In this document: in pieces, positions 43,005 through 52,113 of the stretch
Layout of the letters: every line of letters starts with the position of its first letter
Numbering within the stretch: position 1 is the stretch's first letter
From: Ancylobacter amanitiformis
GTDB lineage: Bacteria; Pseudomonadota; Alphaproteobacteria; Rhizobiales; Xanthobacteraceae
Direction of reading: 5' to 3'
Length of the DNA: 64,000 nucleotides
Assembly: GCF_030814815.1 (NCBI RefSeq)
Contig: NZ_JAUSVR010000003.1
Coordinates: forward strand, 349,281 to 413,280
Translations under genes and position numbers: made by a program
Notes under the pieces: model-generated
Databases searched by the model: none
The model's input: only the letters and a program-made list of their open reading frames with translations
Told to the model about the DNA's origin: nothing

Positions 43005-44849
43005 ATGCTGCGCCGTTTCGACCTGAACGCCTTCACCACCCGCTCGCCTGATTCCGCAGCCGCCACCGCTCTCGGCACGCTGCCCCAGTGGGACCTCAGC
43101 GATCTCTATCCCGGGCTCGATTCGCCCGAGCTGTCCGCCGATCTCGAACGCGCCGCCGCCGAGACCGCGGCGTTCGAGGAGGCCTACAAGGGCAAGCTCG
43201 CCGGCATTCTCGATGCGGCCGACGCCGGCGGCCAGTTCGCCGACATCGTCGCGCGCTACGAGAAGATCGAGGATCGCCTGGGCCGGCTCTATTCCTATGC
43301 GGGCCTGGTCTATTCCGGCGATACCACCGATCCGGTGCGCGCCAAGTTCTACGGCGACGTGCAGGAGAAGCTGACCGACGCCTCCACGCATCTCCTGTTC
43401 TTCTCGCTCGAACTCAACCGGCTTGATGACGCCAGGATGGAAGCGGCGCTGGGCGACCCCGCCTTCGGTCGGTACCGGCCGTGGATCGAGGATGTGCGGG
43501 CCGAGAAGCCCTATCAGCTCGACGACCGCATCGAACAACTGTTCCACGAGAAGGGCGTCACCGCGCGCGGGGCCTGGAACCGCCTGTTCGACGAGACCAT
43601 TGCCGGCCTGCGCTTCGAGGTGGAGGGCGAGAAGCTGCCGCTCGAACAGACGCTGAACTTCCTCGCGGAGTCGCAGGAGGACAAGCGCCGGGCCGGCGCG
43701 GAGGCGCTTGCCAAGGTATTCAACGAGAATGCCCGGCTGTTAACGCTCGTGACCAACACGCTGGCCAAGGACAAGGAAATTTCCGACCGCTGGCGCGGCT
43801 TCGAGGACATTGCCGATTCCCGCCATCTCGCCAATCGCGTCGAACGCTCGGTCGTGGATGCGCTGGTGTCCTCGGTGCACGAGGCCTATCCGCGGCTCGC
43901 GCACCGCTACTACAAGCTCAAGGCCAAGTGGTTCGGCAAGGACAAGCTGGAATACTGGGATCGCAACGCGCCGCTGCCGGAGGTCGAAACCCGCACCATC
44001 GGCTGGGACGAGGCGCGCGACACGGTGCTGGGCGCCTATTCGTCCTTCTCGCCGCGCATGGCGACCATTGCCGGCGATTTCTTCGACAAGAGCTGGATCG
44101 ATGCCGGCGTGCGTCCCGGCAAGGCGTCCGGCGCCTTCGCGCACCCCACCGTGCCCTCGGCTCATCCCTATGTGTTGCTCAACTACATGGGCAAGCCGCG
44201 TGATGTGATGACGCTGGCCCATGAACTGGGCCATGGCGTGCACCAGGTGCTCGCCGCGCCCAATGGCGCGCTGATGGCGCCGACCCCGCTCACCCTCGCG
44301 GAAACCGCCTCGGTGTTCGGCGAGATGCTCACCTTCCAGCGCCTGCTGGCGGCCGCGCCGGATGCCAAGGCGCGCAAGGCGATGCTGGCCTCGAAGGTGG
44401 AGGACATGATCAACACGGTCGTGCGCCAGATCGCCTTCTACACATTCGAGCGCCGCATCCACACCGAACGCCGCAATGGCGAGCTGACCGCCGAGCGCAT
44501 CAGCCAGATCTGGCTGGAAGTTCAGGGCGAGAGCCTTGGCGAGGCCATTCATCTCGGCCCCGGCTATGAAAATTACTGGGTCTATATCGGTCACTTCATC
44601 CATTCGCCGTTCTATGTCTATGCCTATGCCTTCGGCGACTGCCTGGTGAACTCGCTTTACGCCGTCTACGAGAATGCCGCCGACGGCTTCGCCGAGCGCT
44701 ACCTCGCCATGCTGGCGGCGGGCGGCACCAAGCATCATTCGGAATTGCTCAAGCCGTTCGGGCTTGACGCGCGCGATCCGGCCTTCTGGCAGACGGGCCT
44801 CGGCCTGATCGAGCGGATGATCGCGGAGCTGGAGGCGATGGAGGATTAG
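43005..44849 (+). CDS. pepF: Oligoendopeptidase F, M3 family metallopeptidase
   Basis: A 614-residue cytoplasmic zinc peptidase that cleaves short oligopeptides. The zinc motif HELGH is at residues 406-410, with the third ligand Glu in LAETASVFGEM; PLPEVE and the C-terminal GxxYENYWVYIGHFIHSPFYVYAYAFG region fit M3B. ATG 43005 follows GGAG by five bases; a GTG two codons earlier overlaps that site. Likely housekeeping peptide turnover. Confidence 0.95.
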   Translation: MLRRFDLNAFTTRSPDSAAATALGTLPQWDLSDLYPGLDSPELSADLERAAAETAAFEEAYKGKLAGILDAADAGGQFADIVARYEKIEDRLGRLYSYAGLVYSGDTTDPVRAKFYGDVQEKLTDASTHLLFFSLELNRLDDARMEAALGDPAFGRYRPWIEDVRAEKPYQLDDRIEQLFHEKGVTARGAWNRLFDETIAGLRFEVEGEKLPLEQTLNFLAESQEDKRRAGAEALAKVFNENARLLTLVTNTLAKDKEISDRWRGFEDIADSRHLANRVERSVVDALVSSVHEAYPRLAHRYYKLKAKWFGKDKLEYWDRNAPLPEVETRTIGWDEARDTVLGAYSSFSPRMATIAGDFFDKSWIDAGVRPGKASGAFAHPTVPSAHPYVLLNYMGKPRDVMTLAHELGHGVHQVLAAPNGALMAPTPLTLAETASVFGEMLTFQRLLAAAPDAKARKAMLASKVEDMINTVVRQIAFYTFERRIHTERRNGELTAERISQIWLEVQGESLGEAIHLGPGYENYWVYIGHFIHSPFYVYAYAFGDCLVNSLYAVYENAADGFAERYLAMLAAGGTKHHSELLKPFGLDARDPAFWQTGLGLIERMIAELEAMED

Positions 44850-44894
44850 GCACTGGAAGAGCGGGCGTCGGCGCGCCGCTCGTTTCACGCCGTC

Positions 44895-44928
44895 ATCCCG
44901 GCCGAAGGCGAAGCCGTCGAGCCGGGAT
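44895..44928. repeat. REP-like palindrome after pepF
   Basis: ATCCCGGC / GCCGGGAT arms around a GAAGGCGAAGCCGTCGA-type loop, of a kind scattered in alphaproteobacterial genomes and often placed at gene ends. Confidence 0.5.
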
Positions 44929-45032
44929 AGCGCGAGAATCGGGGATCGTGCCGGCTCTCCACGGCACGGCCTGCCGCTTGACCGCGAAACGGACGAGCGG
45001 CCCACCGGCGGCCATGGCCGGAAGAATCGTGC

Positions 45033-46091
45033 CTACGCCCGCCGCCCATGGCCGCCGGGCAGCCGTACGCCGGGCGCCGGGCGTTCCAGCAGCACCTCGC
45101 GGCGGAAGCGCACGAGGCGGGCCGGGCGCCCGCCGGTCTCGCTGGTGGTCTCGCCGGTCTCCTCGACGAGGCGCTGCTGCTCGACCAGCCGGCGGAAATT
45201 CTGCTTGTGCAGGCGCCCGCCCGACAGCGCCTCCACCGTGCGCTGCAATTGCAGCAGGGTGAAACTGGGCGGCATCAGTTCGAACACCACGGGGCGGTAC
45301 TTGATCTTGCCGCGCAGCCGGGCAATGGCGAGCGCCAGCATGCGCCGGTGGTCCTCGCGCATCTCGATGCCGGACGGCGTGCCGGCGGTGCGCGCCGCGC
45401 CGCGCTCGCGCAGGGCCTCGGCGACCAGCCCCGCCTCATAGAGCAGTTCATAGCGCTCCAGCACGCGCTCCTCATTCCAGCCGGCCTCGTTCCAGCCCGC
45501 TCCCTGCCAGCCCGCTTCCTGTCCACTCGCCGCGCTGCCGAAGCACAGCCTCATGCGCTCGACGCGGGTCTCCGCCATGCGTGGATTGACGGCGGCGGCG
45601 GCCCAGGCGCGCAGGCCCGGTTCCAGCCGGTCGAGCACGGCCGGCCGGCCGTCGCGCCAGTCCTCCCAGGGAAAGTAGCGGTACCAGCTCTGCCAGGCGG
45701 CATCGGCGTCGCCCGCTGGTCGCGCCTCGCGCACCAGGGCGAGATAGGCGAGGGAGAGCGCGCGCGCGCCATCCTCGCCCCGGTCGCGATCGCCGAACGT
45801 GTAGAGCTGCTCGACATAGCCGAGTTCCTGCAGCGTCTGCCGCTCGACCCAGGAGCGCAGCCCCATTTCCAGCGTGCGGTGGCCGCGCTCCAGCGGGCCG
45901 GAGGGCAGCCCCTCGCGGCCATTGGCGTGGCGGATGGCCAGCACTTTCGGATCATCGCCGGTCACAGCGACGATGACGGCGGAGAGGCCGATGGCGAGGC
46001 CCGGCTCCGGGCTGTCGGGCTCCGGGCTGTCGGGCTCCCGGCAGTCGGGCTCTTGGCTATGCGGTGCGTCGGGTCCGGGGGACGGGGTCAT
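45033..46091 (-). CDS. NrtR-like Nudix-domain transcriptional regulator
   Basis: A 352-residue COG4111-type regulator. The Nudix-derived domain (about residues 35-170) carries LSAVIVAV...REGLPSGPLERGHRTLEMGLRSWVERQTLQELGY but its Nudix box is degenerate, as in NrtR where it senses ADP-ribose rather than hydrolysing. The C-terminal winged helix includes KIKYRPVVFELMPPSFTLLQLQRTVEAL...NFRR. NrtR usually represses NAD genes, but none is nearby. The N-terminus has EPDSPEPDSPEP and the middle has a GW-repeat insertion (GWQGAGWNEAGWNE), both encoded by DNA repeats. Start 46091 follows GGAG. Confidence 0.83.
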   Translation of the reverse strand: MTPSPGPDAPHSQEPDCREPDSPEPDSPEPGLAIGLSAVIVAVTGDDPKVLAIRHANGREGLPSGPLERGHRTLEMGLRSWVERQTLQELGYVEQLYTFGDRDRGEDGARALSLAYLALVREARPAGDADAAWQSWYRYFPWEDWRDGRPAVLDRLEPGLRAWAAAAVNPRMAETRVERMRLCFGSAASGQEAGWQGAGWNEAGWNEERVLERYELLYEAGLVAEALRERGAARTAGTPSGIEMREDHRRMLALAIARLRGKIKYRPVVFELMPPSFTLLQLQRTVEALSGGRLHKQNFRRLVEQQRLVEETGETTSETGGRPARLVRFRREVLLERPAPGVRLPGGHGRRA

Positions 46092-46193
46092 CGGGCTCCA
46101 CGGCGCGGGGACTTCCTGCGGCGCACTTGATAGCATGCTTGCGCGGCGCGCGCGGCAATGGCACTCCGCAGCATGTATGAATAGGGAGGTCGG

Positions 46194-47030
46194 ATGATGA
46201 GCGGCGTGGTTCTTCCCGGCGGGACGCGTGTTCCCGCGCTCGGCATCGGCACCTGGATGATGGGCGAGCGCGCCGGGGCGCGGAAGGCGGAGACCGAATC
46301 GATCCGCCTCGGCATCGAACTTGGCCTCACGCTGGTCGACACCGCCGAAATGTATGGCGAGGGCGCCTGCGAGAGCTTTCTCGGCGAGGCGCTGGCCGGC
46401 CTGCGCGACAAGGTGTTCCTCGTCAGCAAGGTCTATCCGCACAATGCCAGCCGCGCCGGTGTCGTGGCGGCCTGCGAGCGCAGTATGAAGCGGCTGAAGA
46501 CCGACCATCTGGATCTTTATCTGCTGCACTGGCGGGGCGGCGTGCCGCTGGCCGAGACCATTGCCGGATTCGAGCATCTCAGGAGCCAGGGCAAGATCCG
46601 CCACTGGGGCGTGTCGAATTTCGACACGGATGACATGAACGAGCTGTCCGAGACGCCGGGCGGGGAGGGCTGCGCCGCCAACCAGGTGCTCTACAACCTC
46701 ACCAGGCGTGGACCGGAATTCGATCTGCTGCCGTGGCTGGCTCAGCACCACGTGCCGCTCATGGCCTATAGCCCGATCGAGCAGGGCCGCATCAAGACGC
46801 GCGGCGTGCTGGGCGACATTGCCGCCAAGCATGGCGCCAAGCCGTTTCAGATCGCGCTGGCCTGGGTGCTGCGCGCGCCCGGCAACATCGCGATCCCGAA
46901 AGCGTCCGATCCAGAGCACATGCGCGAGAACGCGCGCGCCAGGGATATCGCGCTGGATGCCGACGATCTCGCCGCGCTGGATGCCGCCTTTCCGCCGCCG
47001 GGCCGCAAGCGGGCGCTGGAAATGCTGTGA
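46194..47030 (+). CDS. Aldo/keto reductase
   Basis: A 278-residue NADPH-dependent carbonyl reductase. The catalytic tetrad is seen: Asp and Tyr in VDTAEMYGEG, Lys in VSKVYP and His in LLHWRGG; NADPH-binding IPKASDPEHMREN lies at the end. It starts after GGGAGG and is divergent from the NrtR-like gene with ~100 bases between, where AGCATGCT (46132-46139) is a possible half-site. Resembles DkgA/YeaE-type reductases. Substrate unknown. Confidence 0.9.
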   Translation: MMSGVVLPGGTRVPALGIGTWMMGERAGARKAETESIRLGIELGLTLVDTAEMYGEGACESFLGEALAGLRDKVFLVSKVYPHNASRAGVVAACERSMKRLKTDHLDLYLLHWRGGVPLAETIAGFEHLRSQGKIRHWGVSNFDTDDMNELSETPGGEGCAANQVLYNLTRRGPEFDLLPWLAQHHVPLMAYSPIEQGRIKTRGVLGDIAAKHGAKPFQIALAWVLRAPGNIAIPKASDPEHMRENARARDIALDADDLAALDAAFPPPGRKRALEML

Positions 47031-47051
47031 GACGGACGCTTTCCGGCCCGC

Positions 47052-47933
47052 CTACGCGGCCGGGCAGCTCGCGGGGCGGCGGGCCGTGCCACTGACGAGA
47101 TAACCGGCCACCGCCGCAACGACCAGCGCGCCGCCGATCAGCACGGGCAGCCCGACCGTTTCCCCGAAGGCGAGCCATACCCAGAGCGGCGCCAGCACGA
47201 CGTCCAGCAGCATGAGCAGCCCGGTTTCGCCCGAACCTATATGCCGCCCGCCGACCAGCGCGAGCACCGTGGCAAGGCCCGAGGTCAGCACGCCAAGCAG
47301 GGCGCAGACGAGCAGGGAATCGAGCGGGGGCAGGCTCAGGGGCACGAGGGGCAGGACGAGGATCATCGCGCCGAGCGACGAGAGCAGGCTGACCAGCGTC
47401 AGGTCGAGCGCGGCGTGCTTCTTGGCCTGCACCAGCAGCCCCGCCCAGCTCGCCGTCATCACGAAGGAGACGACGATGCCCGCCATGTCGCCGGCCGAGA
47501 TCGCCGCGCCCGCGGTTATCACGATGCCGATCGCGGCCAGCGCGGCCGCCGCGGCGAAACGCCGGCTCAGCGGCTCGCCCAGCGCGAGGAAGCCCATGGC
47601 GGCGGTGACGAAGGGCAGGGCGGCATAGACGGTCATGACCGTGGCCACCGAGGTGAGCTTGAGGGCCGCGATATAGGCGATGTTGCCGCCCACCGCGAGA
47701 GCGACGGTGACGAGGCCGGCCTTCGAGAAGACCGAGCGCAGGGCGCCCGCCTTGTCGCGGCCCGAGATCCGCCAGATCAACCCGAGCGCCAGCGCGCCGA
47801 AAAGCGAGCGCCACAGCACGATGGACCAGGAATCGAGGCCCGCCATGCGCACCAGCAGGCCCACCAGGCTGAACAGCAGCGTGGCGAGGAGCACGGTGGC
47901 GAGCCCCACGGAGCGCGCATGAATGATGGACAT
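47052..47933 (-). CDS. EamA/DMT-family transporter
   Basis: A 293-residue inner-membrane protein with ten hydrophobic segments in two EamA repeats. The ending LVSGTARRPASCPAA is hydrophilic. Such carriers export metabolites or amino acids. It is divergent from the TetR gene at 47995 over 60 bases containing a palindrome, so it is probably the regulated target. Confidence 0.88.
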   Translation of the reverse strand: MSIIHARSVGLATVLLATLLFSLVGLLVRMAGLDSWSIVLWRSLFGALALGLIWRISGRDKAGALRSVFSKAGLVTVALAVGGNIAYIAALKLTSVATVMTVYAALPFVTAAMGFLALGEPLSRRFAAAAALAAIGIVITAGAAISAGDMAGIVVSFVMTASWAGLLVQAKKHAALDLTLVSLLSSLGAMILVLPLVPLSLPPLDSLLVCALLGVLTSGLATVLALVGGRHIGSGETGLLMLLDVVLAPLWVWLAFGETVGLPVLIGGALVVAAVAGYLVSGTARRPASCPAA

Positions 47934-47976
47934 GGCTGCCTCGCTGTGATCGGATCGATGGATGATTAAATTATAG

Positions 47977-47991
47977 TAGACCGGTCGTCTA
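47977..47991. promoter_or_regulatory. TetR-type operator between divergent genes
   Basis: TAGACCGGTCGTCTA, with TAGAC/GTCTA arms, resembles known TetR-family sites such as TAGACC-N4-GGTCTA of NemR, one base shorter. It ends three bases before the TetR start and overlaps a TTATAGT -10-like element, suiting autorepression and control of the EamA gene. Confidence 0.7.
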
Positions 47992-47994
47992 GTG

Positions 47995-48606
47995 ATGGAA
48001 GTCAAAATCCCCACGCGCGACAGGATTGTCGCGGCGGGCCGCAAGGCGATGCTGGAGCAGGGCTATGAGGGCACCGGCATCGGTCCGCTTTTGGCCTCGG
48101 TCGCCGTGCCGAAGGGCTCCTTCTACCATTTCTTCGCGAGCAAGGAGGACTTTGCCGGCGCGGTTCTCGCCGCCTATGCCGACCATTATCGGCAGATCCG
48201 GCAGGCGCTGTTCGCGGATGCGGGCTTGAGCCCGATGGCCCGGCTGGAGCGGCATCTGGCGCATCTCGAACGGGAGACCATGTCCGAAGAGGGAGTGGCG
48301 GGGTGTCTCTACGGCGTGCTGGCGCTGGCCGCGCCGGGGCTCGGCATGGAACTGCGCGGCCAGCTGGGCGAGGTTTTCGCCGCATGGGAACTCGATCTCG
48401 CCGTCCTCATCGGCGAGGCCCAGCAGGCCGGCGAGGTCGACGCCTCGCTCGATCCGGCGGAGACGGCCGCTTATGTGATCGACGCGTATGAGGGCGCGGT
48501 CATCCGGGCCCGCGCGGGCGATGCGCGGGCGGCCTTCGCACGCTTCCGCAGGTTCACCCTGGCGACCCTGAGGGGCGGGGCGGCGCGTGCCGGCGCGGGC
48601 GGGTGA
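47995..48606 (+). CDS. TetR-family regulator
   Basis: A 203-residue repressor. The helix-turn-helix (GYEGTGIGPLLASVAVPKGSFYHFFASKEDF) is of the NemR/AcrR-like type. The domain begins within ten residues of the start, so 47995 (or GTG 47992) is right, yet no Shine-Dalgarno lies before it and the operator abuts it, suggesting a leaderless or near-leaderless mRNA. It probably senses a small reactive compound exported by the divergent EamA protein; ligand unknown. Confidence 0.87.
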   Translation: MEVKIPTRDRIVAAGRKAMLEQGYEGTGIGPLLASVAVPKGSFYHFFASKEDFAGAVLAAYADHYRQIRQALFADAGLSPMARLERHLAHLERETMSEEGVAGCLYGVLALAAPGLGMELRGQLGEVFAAWELDLAVLIGEAQQAGEVDASLDPAETAAYVIDAYEGAVIRARAGDARAAFARFRRFTLATLRGGAARAGAGG

Positions 48607-48722
48607 GGCCGAGCCGGACCATCGCCGTATCGACAGGACGGCATTCCGGCGCCAATAAGCAGCGCTACGACGCCGCATCGCCGCCCGCCCGTTTCACCGT
48701 CATCTGCCGCCGGACCCCGCCT

Positions 48723-49421
48723 GTGCCGAAAGCTTCGTCCATCCTGCTCGACAACGTCACCCTCCTTCGCGGCGGGCGGCGGGTGCTCGACGGGCTCTCG
48801 CTCGCGCTCTGCGAACGTCGGGTCGGCCTGATCGGCACCAATGGCTCGGGCAAATCCTCGCTGGTGCGGCTGCTGAACGGGCTGCTCGCGGCGGATGCGG
48901 GGCGCGTGGTCGTCCATGGGCTCGATGCGGGCGAGGAGGCCGAGCAACTGCCGCGCAAGGTCGGCTTCATCTTCCAGAATCCCGACCATCAGATCATTTT
49001 TCCCACCGTCGCCGAGGAAATCGCCTTCAGCCTGGAGCAGGCCGGCCGGCCGCGTCGCGAGGCGCAGCGCGAGGCGGTGCCCGCGCTCGCCCGCTTCGGC
49101 CGCGCGCACTGGGCGGAGCGGCCTGTCCATGCGCTCTCGGAGGGCGAGAAGCAGTTCCTGTGCATCATCGCCGTGCTGGTCATGGAACCGCAGGTGCTGG
49201 TATTCGACGAGCCCTTTTCCAGCCTCGACCTGCCGACCCGCCGCCGGCTGGAGGCGCTGATCGCCACGCTGCCGCAGCAGGTGCTGCTGATCGCCCATGA
49301 ATTGGATGCCTTCGCCAGCTATGAGCGTGTGGTCTGGCTGCATGAGGGGCGGGTGCGCGGCGATGGTCCGCCGGCCGAGGTGATCGCCGCCTATCGCGCC
49401 TTCGCGGAAACGCTGGCATGA
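48723..49421 (+). CDS. bioM: Biotin ECF transporter, ATPase BioM
   Basis: A 232-residue ATPase of the energy-coupling-factor type. Walker A GTNGSGKSS, the Q loop FQNPDHQIIFPTV, signature LSEGEKQF and Walker B VLVFDEPFSSLD are present. The FQNPDHQI motif is typical of ECF ATPases. GTG 48723 is the probable start (VPKASSILLDNV), though an in-frame GTG at 48603 overlapping the TetR stop cannot be excluded. Its stop overlaps the bioN start by ATGA. Powers biotin uptake with BioN and BioY. Confidence 0.9.
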   Translation: MPKASSILLDNVTLLRGGRRVLDGLSLALCERRVGLIGTNGSGKSSLVRLLNGLLAADAGRVVVHGLDAGEEAEQLPRKVGFIFQNPDHQIIFPTVAEEIAFSLEQAGRPRREAQREAVPALARFGRAHWAERPVHALSEGEKQFLCIIAVLVMEPQVLVFDEPFSSLDLPTRRRLEALIATLPQQVLLIAHELDAFASYERVVWLHEGRVRGDGPPAEVIAAYRAFAETLA

Positions 49422-50029
49422 TCTCGCTCCATCTGCCCGAGCGCACCTGGCTGCATGGCCTCCCCGCGGGTGGCAAGCTTCTGGCGCTGGCGCTGGTCAG
49501 CCTCGCGGTGGCGCCCTTCGATTCGCTGCCCGTGATGGCGGGCCTGCTGGCCGGCACGCTGGCGCTCTATGTCTCGCTCGGGCGCGCGGCGCTGCGGCAG
49601 ATCGCGCTGGTGCGGCCTATGTGGCCGGTCTTCGCCATCCTCTTCGCGTTCCACGCGTGGAATGGCGACGTCGCGTTCGGCCTCGCAGTGCTGGCGCGCC
49701 TGCTCGCCATGGTGCTGCTGGCCAATGCCGTGACCATGACGACGCGCATGGACGCGATGATGGATGCGGTGGAGCCGATCCTGAGCCCGCTGCGCCTTGT
49801 CGGCGTGTCGCCGCGCGCGGTGGCGCTGGCGGTGGCGATGATGATCCGTTTCGTGCCGCTGCTATTCGCGCTGTGGGAGGCGCTCAACGAATCCCATCGC
49901 GCCCGTTCGGGGCGACGCGGAGGCTGGCGGCTGCTGGCGCCTTTCTGTATCCAGACGCTGAGAATGTCGCATCATACCGCCGAGGCGCTGGCCGCGCGGG
50001 GCGGCGCACCCGGAGGAACCCACCGATGA
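49418..50029 (+). CDS. bioN: Biotin ECF transporter, transmembrane BioN
   Basis: A 203-residue T-component with about five membrane segments. The coupling motifs ALA-type (ALNESHRARSGRRGG) and the later SHHTAEALAARG fit the two Ala-Arg-Gly-like motifs that contact the ATPase. Overlaps bioM by four bases and bioY by four bases, so all three are translated together. Confidence 0.88.
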   Translation: MISLHLPERTWLHGLPAGGKLLALALVSLAVAPFDSLPVMAGLLAGTLALYVSLGRAALRQIALVRPMWPVFAILFAFHAWNGDVAFGLAVLARLLAMVLLANAVTMTTRMDAMMDAVEPILSPLRLVGVSPRAVALAVAMMIRFVPLLFALWEALNESHRARSGRRGGWRLLAPFCIQTLRMSHHTAEALAARGGAPGGTHR

Positions 50030-50583
50030 AGGACCGCTCGCTCGTGCAGATCGCGCTCTATGCCGCCATTTTCGCGGTGCTCGGGCTGCTGCCGCGATTC
50101 GACATTCCTTTCGCGGCCGGCGTGCCCATCACCGCCCAGAGCATGGGGGCGATGCTGGCGGGGGTCATGCTCGGGGCCTGGCGCGGCGCGCTGGCCATGG
50201 TGCTTATGCTGTTCGTCGTCGCGCTCGGGGCGCCGATCCTGGCCGGCGGGCGCGGCGGGCTGGGCGTGTTCTTCGGGCCCTCGGTCGGCTTCATGTTCGG
50301 CTTCATCGCGGCGGCCTTTGTCGCGGGCTGGATCATGCAGGCGCTGCGCAAGGCTCCGGTCTTTCCGGCGGCGCTGGTCGCCGCGGCGGTCGGCGGCATC
50401 CTTGTCATGTATGCGTTCGGCATTGTCGGCATGGCGCTCAACGCGAAGCTGTCGCTGCTCGATGCCACCAAGGCCAGCCTCATCTTCATTCCCGGCGACG
50501 CCATCAAGGCGGTGCTCACCGCGCTGATCGCCCAGACCGTGGCGCGGGGCCTGCCCGAGGCGCTGCTCTCGCGCGCCCGCTGA
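50026..50583 (+). CDS. bioY: Biotin ECF transporter, substrate component BioY
   Basis: A 185-residue membrane protein with about six segments that binds biotin. The N-terminal half has FAAGVPITAQSMGAMLAGVMLG, the BioY signature, and GRGGLGVFFGPSVGFMFGF. It overlaps bioN at its start and is followed four bases later by the ligase gene. No BioR-type TTATMKATAA box was found upstream of bioM. Confidence 0.93.
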   Translation: MKDRSLVQIALYAAIFAVLGLLPRFDIPFAAGVPITAQSMGAMLAGVMLGAWRGALAMVLMLFVVALGAPILAGGRGGLGVFFGPSVGFMFGFIAAAFVAGWIMQALRKAPVFPAALVAAAVGGILVMYAFGIVGMALNAKLSLLDATKASLIFIPGDAIKAVLTALIAQTVARGLPEALLSRAR

Positions 50584-50587
50584 CGCC

Positions 50588-52018
50588 GTGGCGCACCGCA
50601 TCGGCGACCGGCTCGACGCGCTCGCGCTGGAGGCCCCGGAACGCCCGGCCCTCATCTGCGGCGAGGAAATGCTCACCCGTGCCGCCTTTGCGGTGCGCGT
50701 GGCGCGCTGGCGCGGCCGGATCGCCAGCCGCGTGGCGCCGGGAGCGGATGTCGCGCTCGGCATGGGCAATTCGCCCGATCTGGTCGCCGCCTTTTTCGCC
50801 TGCGCGACCGGCGGGCGCGCCGCGCTGGTCTATGATCCGTCCTGGCCCGCCACCTATCGCGCGAGCATTGATGCCGCGCTCGGCTCCCCGCTCGCGCTGG
50901 CCGAGGGCGACGCCGCCGATGCCGCGCCCGTGCCGGCGGTCGAGGTGTCGCCGGACCAGCCCTTCTATGTCGGCTTCACCTCCGGCTCCACCGGTGTGCC
51001 CAAGGGCTACCGGCGCGCGCATCGCTCGTGGATCGACAGTTTCGCGGTGAGCGAGGAGGTCTTCGGCCTCTCCGGCGACGACGTGATCCTGGCGCCCGGC
51101 GGGCTGTCCGCCTCGCTGCACCTCTATGGCGTGGTGCATGCGCTGCATATCGGCGCGACGGCCGTGATGCTGCGGCAGTTTCTCCCGCTCCGGGCGCTCG
51201 AACTCATCGCCCGGCATGATGTCACCGCGCTCTACGCCACGCCGACGCAGTTGCAGATGCTCACCAAGGTGGCGGCGGCCGAGGGGCTGACCTGTCCCAC
51301 GATCCGCCGCATCCTGATCAGCGGCGCCAAATGGCGGTCGGAGACGCGCGCGGCGGTGGCGGCGGTGTTTCCCCACGCCGGCATCGCCGAGTTCTACGGC
51401 GCCTCCGAGATGAGCTTCATCACGCTGGTGCGCCCCGGCGAGACGCCCCCGCCGGGATCGGTGGGGCGGGCGGCGCCCGGTGTCGCCCTCGCCATCCGCG
51501 ACGAGGCGGGCAGGGACCTGCCGGCCGGGGAGACGGGCGCGATCTGGGTCGCCAGCACGATGCTGTTCGACGCCTATGCCTGCGGGGGCGGCGCGGAGAC
51601 ACGGCGCGCGGGCGCCTTCCTCACCATCGGCGACCATGGCCGGCTGGACGCGGCGGGCTATCTCACCCTCGCGGGGCGCGAACGGCGCATGCTGGTGACG
51701 GCCGGCATGAATGTCTATCCCGAGGAGGTCGAGGCCGTGCTGGCCGCGGCGCCGGGCATCGAGGAGGCGGTCGTGCTGGGCCTGCCGGATCCGCTGCGCG
51801 GGGTCGAGATGGTCGCGGTGCTGCGCGGTCCGGGCGCGGCAGGAGAGGCGACGCTGCGGGCCCATGCGCGCGCCCACCTGCCCACGGCGAAGCTTCCGCG
51901 CCGCTTTCTCGCGCTGGAGGACTGGCCGCGCACCTCCGGCGGCAAGGTGGACCTGCCGGTGCTGCAACGCCGTGTGGAGGCCCTGCTGGCGCCGGCGCCC
52001 ATGCTGCAGCGCAGCTAA
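50588..52018 (+). CDS. AMP-forming acyl-CoA ligase-like enzyme
   Basis: A 476-residue adenylate-forming enzyme. P-loop FTSGSTGVPKG is at 130-140, the FYGASEMSF motif, GDHGRLDAAGYL and the catalytic Lys in TSGGKVDL (near the C-terminus) are all in place. Four bases separate it from bioY and it starts with GTG, so it belongs to the biotin-transporter operon. It may activate pimelate or another carboxylate for biotin supply, or a different acid; that is a guess from position. No other bio gene is adjacent. Confidence 0.85.
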   Translation: MAHRIGDRLDALALEAPERPALICGEEMLTRAAFAVRVARWRGRIASRVAPGADVALGMGNSPDLVAAFFACATGGRAALVYDPSWPATYRASIDAALGSPLALAEGDAADAAPVPAVEVSPDQPFYVGFTSGSTGVPKGYRRAHRSWIDSFAVSEEVFGLSGDDVILAPGGLSASLHLYGVVHALHIGATAVMLRQFLPLRALELIARHDVTALYATPTQLQMLTKVAAAEGLTCPTIRRILISGAKWRSETRAAVAAVFPHAGIAEFYGASEMSFITLVRPGETPPPGSVGRAAPGVALAIRDEAGRDLPAGETGAIWVASTMLFDAYACGGGAETRRAGAFLTIGDHGRLDAAGYLTLAGRERRMLVTAGMNVYPEEVEAVLAAAPGIEEAVVLGLPDPLRGVEMVAVLRGPGAAGEATLRAHARAHLPTAKLPRRFLALEDWPRTSGGKVDLPVLQRRVEALLAPAPMLQRS

Positions 52019-52113
52019 GCGATTATTTGCGCTCGTCCCGCCATTGTGCAGGATTGTGACAGAATCATTCTCTCGGACGTCCCGCCGGCGCGGGGGCAGG
52101 AACGGGCCACGGG

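Noticed and set aside
48600..48723. BioR operator before bioM
   Set aside because: No TTATMKATAA-type box was found in the gap, so regulation by BioR is not claimed.
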